A stretch of DNA of 64,000 nucleotides. Origin: Archivesica marissinica. Taxonomy: Eukaryota > Mollusca > Bivalvia > Venerida > Vesicomyidae. The number at the start of each line of letters is the position of its first letter. Within the stretch, counting starts at the first letter, position 1. The notes beneath the pieces are model-generated. The model searched no databases. It was not told the origin of the DNA and worked only from the letters and a program-made list of their open reading frames with translations. This document shows, piece after piece, positions 24,801 through 36,800 of the stretch. Where the stretch lies: the NCBI GenBank assembly GCA_014843695.1, contig CM026403.1, positions 10,099,384-10,163,383 of the forward strand, written 5' to 3'. The position numbers and the translations under genes are program-made.

Positions 24801-27800
24801 GATAACTTCCACTATCCATTGAATAACTTCCACTATCCATTGAATAACTTCCACTATCCATTGGATAACTTCCACTATCCATTGGATAACTTCCACTATC
24901 CATTGAATAACTTCCACATTGAATAACTTCCACTATCCCACTATCCATTGAATAACTTCCACTATCCATTGAATAACTTCCACTATCCATTGGATAACTT
25001 CCACTATCCATTGAATAACTTCCACTATCCATTGGATAACTTCCACTATCCATTGAATAACTTCCACTATCCATTGGATAACTTCCACTATCCATTGAAT
25101 AACTTCCACTATCCATTGAATAACTTCCACTATCCATTGGATAACTTCCACTATCCATTGAATAACTTCCACTATCCATTGGATAACTTCCACTATCCAT
25201 TGAATAACTTCCACTATCCATTGGATAACTTCCACTATCCATTGAATAACTTCCACTATCCATTGGATAACTTCCACTATCCATTGAATAACTTCCACTA
25301 TCCATTGGATAACTTCCACTATCCATTGGATAACTTCCACTATCCCACTATCCATTGGATAACTTCCACTATCCATTGAATAACTTCCACTATCCATTGG
25401 ATAACTTCCACTATCCATTGAATAACTTCCACTATCCATTGGATAACTTCCACTATCCATTGAATAACTTCCACTATCCATTGGATAACTTCCACTATCC
25501 ATTGAATAACTTCCACTATCCATTGGATAACTTCCACTATCCATTGAATAACTTCCACTATCCATTGGATAACTTCCACTATCCATTGAATAACTTCCAC
25601 TATCCATTGAATAACTTCCACTATCCATTGGATAACTTCCACTATCCATTGAATAACTTCCACTATCCATTGGATAACTTCCACTATCCATTGGATAACT
25701 TCCACTATCCATTGAATAACTTCCACTATCCATTGGATAACTTCCACTATCCATTGGATAACTTCCACTATCCATTGGATAACTTCCACTATCCATTGAA
25801 TAACTTCCACTATCCATTGGATAACTTCCACTATCCCACTATCCATTGGATAACTTCCACTATCCATTGAATAACTTCCACTATCCATTGGATAACTTCC
25901 ACTATCCATTGGATAACTTCCACTATCCATTGGATAACTTCCACTATCCATTGGATAACTTCCACTATCCATTGAATAACTTCCACTATCCATTGGATAA
26001 CTTCCACTATCCATTGGATAACTTCCACTATCCATTGAATAACTTCCACTATCCATTGAATAACTTCCACTATCCATTGGATAACTTCCACTATCCCACT
26101 ATCCATTGGATAACTTCCACTATCCATTGGATAACTTCCACTATAATTTCCACTATCCATTGGATAACTTCCACTATCCCACTATCCATTGCGGGGACCT
26201 AGACATGTTTTCCTGGGAGGCTTAGCCGACCTAAGCGATTAACCAGTACTAAGCGATGTGTGTGAGGTGCCTTGCTCAATGACACTACACGTGGCCTGAC
26301 CGAGCATCGAACCCGGGACAGTTCGATTCCAAATCCGACGCTCTACCACTGGACCACGGACGCCACAATTAATTAATTGATTAACCAGGGTGTGACGTTT
26401 AATAAACGTATCAACAACAAAAAAGAAACATATGCAAAACTAAACATACTCTACTTGGTGATAAATTACCTCTGTACTAAGTGCCAACAGTCTACCGCCA
26501 ATAAGAAACACCAGTAAACTGTACTGGGCTGCAGAAGACAGGTGTATATAGGTCAAAAACTCGGACTCTATACCATATATCCACAAAGGTAACACAAATA
26601 TGCCTGTAATAGCATACGTTCCAATGGGGGTTTTGAAACCTGAAATGTGTAATAAATGTCATTCATTTGTTTGTCCATAAAGCTCTACGCACTCAACAAA
26701 AATCCTAATCTGTCACCTTGTGTTTTATGTTATGTTATTATATTATGTTATATTTCTGGTTTTACGCCTGCATCAGCACCATTTTGGGCTATATTGCTGG
26801 CAGGCAGTTTACCTAACAACACCTTTCCTGGGCAGGCTCCAACGGTTAACCAGTACTTGGGTGCACCAACCTCCGTAAGAAACTGCCAACTTTTTCATAT
26901 ACATGAGACACGGTCTGAGCGGGCCTCGAACCCGTGACCATCAGTGATGATAGGTTACAGTGGTATACAAGTCGGCGACCTTATTAACCTCTCGACCACG
27001 GAGGCGGACTCCTCGTGTTTTATAATATTTGGAGCAAACTAATAATCATACAATATAAATACAGTCAAACCTGTCTATAAAGGCCACCCTTGGGAAAGTC
27101 AAAAAATGGCCTTTGTTGGCAGGTGGCCTCTCAATAGAGGGTTAAAATGCATTGAAAATGGCTCAACGGGAGAGAAATATGGTGGTCTTTAGAGACAGGT
27201 TTTTCATATGTGGCCTTTATTCGGAGGTGGCCTTTAGCACAGGTTTGACTGTATGTTCATATGGTCACTTAATGCATTTGATTCCAGATGATTATACAGC
27301 AATTCATTGCATAAAGATATGTAATGTAATGCATCAAATAAGATGATTGCTCCAAATTATGGCTGTAGAGGTGAACTGGTTAGTTTATACAAATTTATTT
27401 TAGCTCAATTGCGAAACAAGTTCTTACAACTTATATTAACCCATTTCATTCTGGATACATTTAAAGGCTTTTGCAAACAACATAGATCCAGATCAGCCGC
27501 AGCATGACGCTGCGTGCTGATCAGGATCTATGTTGTTTGCTACATAGCCAAGTGTCTTAGCAACATCATCTGAATAGCAAACAGCATAGAGCCTGATCAA
27601 ACGGCACGTTTCGTGGCGGTTGTTCTGGCTCTATGTTCTTTGCAATTTGAACGGTATCCAGAATGAAATGGGTTAATCACTCTCGAGACCTCATTCCTGA
27701 TGGAATCCATCGCCACGAGGGAGAGAGAAGAGGCAGCGTAGAAATTAAATGCCTTGTCTAAGGGCACAATCGTAACGGCTCCAGCGGGGCTCGATCTCCG

Positions 27801-30800
27801 GACCTTTTGCACATGAAGCGAATACTGCGCTATCACGACTTCCAGGTGAACTAGTTAATATACAAAAACATTCATAGATATTTATCAGCAACAAACCACA
27901 CACCGTTAGCCATCACTAGTTTACATATGACTGGGAATTCGTCGTCCGCAATTTTCCAGGCAGATCCTCGCGAATGTGTGCACACAAATGTCAGCCATTC
28001 TACCATCATCACAAAATATCCCCACTGCAAAATATCATATACACATACAGGCATACACTATGCATCTTAATGCAACAAATGATTCCTACTGTGAAGAGAT
28101 AATCAAACGAAACATGACAGTTACTTCAAGTGATAAAGTTTTGATGTACCAACTTATCACAGTAACGATTATGTATTGTAACGGGTTACACAGAGTGATT
28201 GATGTCAATATAAGTTTTAAAGTATAAAAGTATACGTGTCATTAATATACAACATCTGAATCCTTAGTCGTGCATTGGAAATATTTTATTTTCTCTATGG
28301 CTAATTAGTTTAAACATATTTTATTTCCCAATATAATACATATTGAACAATGCATACATCACAAAATGCAGAAAAAGGATTAGAATGAAAGACAGAGTCT
28401 TATATAATTCTTCTCCTCTACGGCTAATTAGACATACAGTCTACAACCGTTATATCAAAGTCGGTTATGTCGAATTCTCCGGTTATCTCGGTTCTCGGAT
28501 CAAAGTCCCGTTTCAGACACTATCATTGTACATATAACTGGCTTCATTTGTATCGAATTCCGTTACGTCAAATTTCGGTTATGTTGAAGTATTTTGTTCG
28601 GTCGGACGGAATTCGACATAACGGATGTAGACTGTAGTGGAGCCTCTGTGGTGTAATTTGATACGGTGACTGCCTTGTAACCGAGAGTTTGTGAGTTTGA
28701 GCCCCGTCGGAACCACGGTGGTACCACTTCTCTCTTCCTAATGGCGATGGATTCCACCAGGACATGAGGTCTCTCTCTCGATTAATCCAAAATCTTGCTT
28801 CGCAATCAAGATAAAATTAATTTGTATAAAAAATTACTACATGCTGACACAAAATGCAACAAGGGACATATTTATAAAATTTATAATAAGACATACATTC
28901 TTTTCAACCTTCAGCAGATCTTTATCAGGCAAATTTATATAATGTGCTAAATTACTGAAAATGTTTGTCCACAAATGATACCGTGCAAACAGTGGTGTTT
29001 TTCATTAAAGTACAGCCACCTCCGACCTGTCATACCAAGGACTGTAGATTACTAACCTTTGAGATGAGGCACCACAGGGCACCTCCGACCTGCCTTCCAA
29101 GAACTGTAGATTACTAACCTTTGAGATGAGGCACCACAGTGCACCTCTACTGATCTGCCTTCCAAGAACTGTACATTACTAACCTTTGAGATGAGGCACC
29201 ACAGGGCACCTCTACTGATTTACCTTCCAAGAACTGTAGATTACTAACCTTTGAGATGAGGCACCACAGCGCACCCCCGACCTGCCTTACCAAGAACTGT
29301 ACATTACTAACCTTTGAGATGAGGCACCACAGGGCACCTCCAACCTGCCTTACCAAGAACTGTACATTACTAACCTTTGAGATGAGGCACCACAGGGCAC
29401 CTCCAACCTGCCTTACCAAGAACTGTACATTACTAACCTTTGAGATGAGGCACCACAGGGCACCCCCGACCTGCCTTACCAAGAACTGTAGATTACTAAC
29501 CTTTGAGATGAAGCACCACAGGGCACCTCCGACCTGCCTTACCAAGAACTGTAGATTACTAACCTTTGAGATGAGGCACCACAGCGCACCTCTACTGATC
29601 TGCCTTCCAAGAACTGTAGATTACTAACCTTTGAGATGAGGCACCACAGCGCACCTCTACTGACCTGCCTTACCAAGAACTGTAGATTACTAACCTTTGA
29701 GATGAGGCACCACAGGGCACCTCCGACCTGCCTTACCAAGAACTGTAGATTACTAACCTTTGAGATGAGGCCCCACAGGACACCTCTACTGATCTGCCTT
29801 ACCAAGAACTGTAGATTACTAACCTTTGAGATGAAGCACCACAGGGCACCTCTACTGATCTGCCTTCCAAGAACTGTAGATTACTAACCTTTGAGATGAG
29901 GCACCACAGGACACCTCTACTGATCTACCTTCCAAGAACTGTAGATTACTAACCTTTGAGATGAGGCACCACAGGGCACCTCTACTGATCTGCCTTCCAA
30001 GAACTGTAGATTACTAACCTTTGAGATGAGGCACCACAGGACACCTCTACTGATCTGCCTTACCAAGAACTGTAGATTACTAACCTTTGAGATGAAGCAC
30101 CACATGGCACCTCCGACCTGCCTACCAAGAACTGTAGATTACTAACCTTTGAGATGAAGCACCACAGGGCACCTCTAATGACCTGCCTTCCAAGAACTGT
30201 AGATTACTAACCTTTGAGATGAAACACCACAGGGCACCTCCGACCTGCCTTACCAAGAACTGTAGATTACTAACCTTGAGATGAAGCACCACAGGGCACC
30301 TCTACTGACCTGCCTTACCAAGAACTGTAGATTACTAACCTTGAGATGAAGCACCACAGGGCACCTCTACTGACCTGCCTTACCAAGAACTGTAGATTAC
30401 TAACCTTTGAGATGAAACACCACAGGGCACCTCCGACCTGCCTTACCAAGAACTGTAGATTACTAACCTTTGAGATCAGGCACCACAGGGCACCTCTACT
30501 GATCTGCCTTCCAAGAACTGTAGATTACTAACCTTTGAGATGAAGCACCACAGGACACCTCTACTGATCTGCCTTCCAAGAACTGTAGATTACTAACCTT
30601 TGAGATGAGGCACCACAGTGCACCTCTACTGATCTGCCTTCCAAGAACTGTACATTACTAACCTTTGAGATGAGGCACCACAGGGCACCTCTACTGATCT
30701 ACCTTCCAAGAACTGTAGATTACTAACCTTTGAGATGAGGCACCACAGCGCACCCCCGACCTGCCTTACCAAGAACTGTACATTACTAACCTTTGAGATG

Positions 30801-33800
30801 AGGCACCACAGGGCACCTCCAACCTGCCTTACCAAGAACTGTACATTACTAACCTTTGAGATGAGGCACCACAGGGCACCTCCAACCTGCCTTACCAAGA
30901 ACTGTACATTACTAACCTTTGAGATGAGGCACCACAGGGCACCTCCGACCTGCCTTACCAAGAACTGTAGATTACTAACCTTTAAGATGAGGCATCACAG
31001 CGCACCCCCGACCTGCCTTACCAAGAACTGTAGATTACTAACCTTTGAGATGAAGCACCACAGGGCACCTCCGACCTGCCTTACCAAGAACTGTAGATTA
31101 CTAACCTTTGAGATGAGGCACCACCAACCTGCCTTCCAAGAACTGTAGATTACTAACCTTTGAGATGAGGCACCACAGCGCACCTCTACTGACCTGCCTT
31201 ACCAAGAACTGTAGATTACTAACCTTTGAGATGAGGCACCACAGCGCACCTCCGACCTGCCTTACCAAGAACTGTAGATTACTAACCTTTGAGATGAGGC
31301 ACCACAGGGCACCTCCTGACCTGCCTTACCAAGAACTGTAGATTACTAACCTTTGAGATGAGGCACCACAGGACACCTCTACTGATCTGCCTTACCAAGA
31401 ACTGTAGATTACTAACCTTTGAGATGAAGCACCACAGGGCACCTCTACTGATCTGCCTTCCAAGAACTGTAGATTACTAACCTTTGAGATGAGGCCCCAC
31501 AGGACACCTCTACTGACCTGCCTTACCAAGAACTGTAGATTACTAACCTTTGAGATGAGGCACCACAGGACACCTCTACTGATCTGCCTTACCAAGAACT
31601 GTAGATTACTAACCTTTGAGATGAAGCACCACATGGCACCTCCGACCTGCCTACCAAGAACTGTAGATTACTAACCTTTGAGATGAAGCACCACAGGGCA
31701 CCTCTAATGACCTGCCTTCCAAGAACTGTAGATTACTAACCTTTGAGATGAAACACCACAGGGCACCTCCGACCTGCCTTACCAAGAACTGTAGATTACT
31801 AACCTTGAGATGAAGCACCACAGGGCACCTCTACTGACCTGCCTTACCAAGAACTGTAGATTACTAACCTTGAGATGAAGCACCACAGGGCACCTCTACT
31901 GACCTGCCTACCAAGAACTGTAGATTACTAACCTTTGAGATGAAACACCACAGGGCACCTCCGACCTGCCTTACCAAGAACTGTAGATTACTAACCTTTG
32001 AGATCAGGCACCACAGGGCACCTCTACTGATCTGCCTTCCAAGAACTGTAGATTACTAACCTTTGAGATGAAGCACCACAGGACACCTCTACTGATCTGC
32101 CTTCCAAGAACTGTAGATTACTAACCTTTGAGATGAAGCACCACAGGGCACCTCTACTGATCTGCCTTCCAAGAACTGTAGATTACTAACCTTTGAGATG
32201 AAGCACCACAGGACACCTCTACTGATCTGCCTTCCAAGAACTGTAGATTACTAACCTTTGAGATGAAGCACCACAGGGCACCTCTACTGATTAGATCTAT
32301 GAGCACATCAAACTGTAATAATCAAATCATAATTGTTTGTGCATTGAGATAGTGCTGGGAATTAATTAGTGGGTGTGGGGTGGGGGGAGATTGAGTATGA
32401 GGGGAATTAAAGATGATTTGAGAATACAGATGTATTGCCACATAGCTGTATCATACATTGTACATATATCTGCCAAATGTGTGAGATAACACAACAGTCA
32501 ATCCTTTGTACCACATAAACAGTATACAACACCTTTATCGCTTCCAACATATAACTGATGCTTCCATGGCAACATCTCACCAGATATATTGAGAAAGTAG
32601 TGCAGTGTGCCTACTGCTTAGGCAAAATGGAGATAAAATGGGTATTTCTGTTGTGGAATAAAGGGCTAAATTATTCTGCCAATAAGATGTACATCCCAGG
32701 CATATGCATAAGATTCTAAATTGGAATATAGAAATAACTTTGTGTTCATGTATGCAAGGACGATGGATACAGCAGACAGGTCACAATAGTTCTCACTTTG
32801 TGTTCATGTATGCATGGACGATGGATACAGCAGACATGTCACAATAGTTCTCACTTTGTGTTCATGTATGCACGGACGATGGATACAGCAGACACGTCAC
32901 AATAGTTCTCACTTTGTGTTCATGTATGCACGGACGATGGATACAGCAGACACGTCACAATAGCTCTCACTTTGTGTTCATGTATGCATGGACGATGGAT
33001 ACAGCAGACAGGTCACAATAGTTCTCACTTTGTGTTCATGTATGCATGGACGATGGATACAGCAGACATGTCACAATAGTTCTCACTTTGTGTTCATGTA
33101 TGCACGGACGATGGATACAGCAGACACGTCACAATAGCTCTCACTTTGTGTTCATGTATGCATGGACGATGGATACAGCAGACACGTCACAATAGTTCTC
33201 ACTTTGTGTTCATGTATGCATGGACGATGGATACAGACACGTAACAATAGTTCTCACTTTGTGTTCATGTATGCATGGACGATGGATACAGCAGACACGT
33301 CACAATAGTTCTCACTTTGTGTTCATGTATGCACGGACGATGGATACAGCAGACACGTCACAATAGCTCTCACTTTGTGTTCATGTATGCACGGACGATG
33401 GATACAGCAGACATGCCACAATAGCTCTCACTTTGTGTTCATGTATGCATGGACGATGGATACAGCAGACATGCCACAATAGTTCTCACTTTGTGTTCAT
33501 GTATGCACGGACGATGGATACACATACGTCACAATAGTTCTCACTTTGTGTTCATGTATGCACGGACGATGGATACAGCAGACACGTCACAATAGTTCTC
33601 ACTTTGTGTTCATGTATGCATGGACGATGGATACAGCAGACACGTCACAATAGTTCTCACTTTGTGTTCATGTATGCATGGACGATGGATACAGACACGT
33701 CACAATAGTTCTCACTTTGTGTTCATGTATGCACGGACGATGGATACAGCAGACACGTCACAATAGTTCTCACTTTGTGTTCATGTATGCATGGACGATG

Positions 33801-36800
33801 GATACAGCAGACACGTCACAATAGTTCTCACTTTGTGTTCATGTATGCATGGACGATGGATACAGCAGACACGTCACAATAGCTCTCACTTTGTGTTCAT
33901 GTATGTACGGACGATGGATACAGACACGTCACAATAGCTCTCACTTTGTGTTCATGTATGCACGGACGATGGATACAGACACGTAACAATAGGTCTCACT
34001 TTGTGTTCATGTATGCACGGACGATGGATACAGACACGTAACAATAGTTCTCACTTTGTGTTCATGTATGCCTGGACGATGGATACAGACACGTAACAAT
34101 AGTTCTCACTTTGTGTTCATGTATGCATGGACGATGGATACAGACACGTAACAATAGTTCTCACTTTGTGTTCATGTATGCACGGACGATGGATACAGAC
34201 ACGTAACAATAGTTCTCACTTTGTGTTCATGTATGCATGGACGATGGATACAGACACGTCACAATAGCTCTCACTTTGTGTTCATGTATGCACGGACGAT
34301 GGATACAGCAGACACGCCACAATAGCTCTCACTTTGTGTTCATGTATGCACGGACGATGGATACAGCAGACACGCCACAATAGCTCTCACTTTGTGTTCA
34401 TGTATGTATGGACGATGGATACAGACACATCACAATAGTTCTCACTTTGTGTTCATGTATGCATGGACGATGGATACAGCAGACACGTCACAATAGCTCT
34501 CACTTTGTGTTCATGTATGCATGGACGATGGATACAGCAGACACGCCACAATAGCTCTCACTTTGTGTTCATGTATGTACGGACGATGGATACAGACACG
34601 TCACAATAGCTCTCACTTTGTGTTCATGTATGCCTGGACGATGGATACAGACACGTCACAATAGCTCTCACTTTGTGTTCATGTATGCACGGACGATGGA
34701 TACAGACACGCCACAATAGTTCTCACTTTGTGTTCATGTATGCACGGACGATGGATACAGCAGACACGTCACAATAGTTCTCACTTTGTGTTCATGTATG
34801 CATGGACGATGGATACAGACACGCCACAATAGCTCTCACTTTGTGTTCATGTATGCACGGACGATGGATACAGCAGACACGTAACAATAGCTCTCACTTT
34901 GTGTTCATGTATGCATGGACGATGGATACAGCAGACACGTCACAATAGTTCTCACTTTGTGTTCATGTATGCACGGACGATGGATACAGACACGTCACAA
35001 TAGCTCTCACTTTGTGTTCATGTATGCATGGACGATGGATACAGACACGTCACAATAGTTCTCACTTTGTGTTCATGTATGCACGGACGATGGATACAGC
35101 AGACACGTCACAATAGTTCTCACTTTGTGTTCATGTATGCATGGACGATGGATACAGCAGATAGGTCACAATAGTTCTCACTTTGTGTTCATGTATGCAT
35201 GGACGACGAACACAGTTAGTATACAATAGATCTTGTGTTCTGACGACAGGACAACAGACAACCAACACACATTATCCCAGAAAACTCACCCAGGCACCGA
35301 ATGCAGAGGTCTGATTCAGCTTCCTGGCCAGAATCCCATCCAAACCTGAAATAGTTTATACATATTTATATTAGCTCGATTGCGAAACAAGTTATTACAA
35401 CTTATATTAATCAGACCTCATTCTTGATGGAATCTATCGCCACGAGGGAGAGAGAAGAGGCAACGTGGAATTTAAATGCCTTGCCTAAGGGCACAATCGT
35501 AATGGCTCCAGTCGGGTTCGAACTCCGGGCCTTTCGCACCTGAAGCGAACACGCTACCACTACACTATCACGACAAACCTGATATACACATGTATAGTTA
35601 GGTACGATAAGGACAACCTAATTTTGGACAACTGCTTTTAGTTAATTAACTCCTTGCATGCTAGCGGTGAATCTTCTCCCCTCTATTGTCTCCCCTCTCT
35701 CTATACTCTCCCCTCTGTCTATCTTCTCCCCTCTCTCTCTATATTCTCCTCTCTCTCTATTTTCTCCCCTCTCTCTATATTCTCCCCTCTCTCTATATTC
35801 TCCCCCTCTCTCTCTATCTATTCTCCCCTCTCTCTATATTCTCCCCTCTCTATATTCTCCCCTCTCTCTCTATATTCTCCCCTCTCCCCTCTCCCCTCTC
35901 TCTATCTTCACCCCTCTCTATCTTCTCCCCTCTGTCTATCTTCTCCCCTCTATAGTCTCCCCTCTCTATTTTCTCCCCTCTCCCTATCTTCTCCCCTCTC
36001 TCTATATTCTCCCCTCTCTCTATTTTCTCCCTCACTCACTCCCTCTTCTCAATCTCCCTTCCACTCTCTCTCTCCCTCCTTCCTATCTCTCTCTCCATTT
36101 TACGAGACTAAAACTATAAGACTGTTTTCAATTGATTCAAATTCAAGTATCAATTGCGATTTAAACATGACTAAAGATACAAACCATCTAATGCCACTGA
36201 TACTCCATACAAGACAAGGAAGGCTAGAGGATGACTGTATACACTCAAACTGGCCGCGAGTAAGCTAAGGCGCACATATCCTGAAAGTACACAAAATACA
36301 TCTATAAAACTGGCCACAAGTAAGCCAAGGTGCACATATCCTGAAATTACACAAAATACATCTATAAAACTGGCCACAGGTAAACCAAGGTGCACATATC
36401 CTGAAAGTACACACAATACATCTATAAAACTGGCCACAGGTAAGCCAAGGTGCACATATCCTGAAAGTACACAAAATACATCTATAAAACTGGCCACAAG
36501 TAAGCCAAGGTGGACATATCCTGAAAGTACACAAAATACATCTATAAAACTGGCCACAGGTAAACCAAGGTGCACATATCCTGAAATTACACAAAATACA
36601 GCTATATAACTGGCCACAGGTAAGCCAAGGTGCACATATCCTGAAATTACACAAAATACATCTATAAAACTGGCCACAGGTAAGCCAAGGTGCACATATC
36701 CTGAAAGTACACAAAATACATCAATAAAACTGGCCACAGGTAAGCCAAGGTGCACATATCCTGAAAGTACACAAAATACATCAATAAAACTGGCCACAGG

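Noticed and set aside
19431..26202. Many frames of up to 294 codons (MDSGSYP, WIVEVIQ, NFHYPLD) resembling a repetitive secreted protein
   Set aside because: 21-bp repeat open in several frames on both strands, lying inside intron 6 of the phosphatidyltransferase gene; block junctions break every frame.
27872..28054. 60-codon minus-strand frame as a complete small gene or terminal exon
   Set aside because: It is exon 5 read through its donor; the phase match to exon 6 at 26639 gives a longer family-consistent protein.
32498..32613. A 37-codon minus-strand frame after an aagcag acceptor, with text reminiscent of a PQQ or WD-type blade (LYVGSDKGVVYCL)
   Set aside because: Too short, no partner exon in phase, sits in intron 3 between exons 3 and 4 which join perfectly without it.
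35654..36268. Ser/Leu/Pro-rich plus-strand frame of 204 codons
   Set aside because: Low-complexity CT tract; two other frames and the opposite strand are also open.
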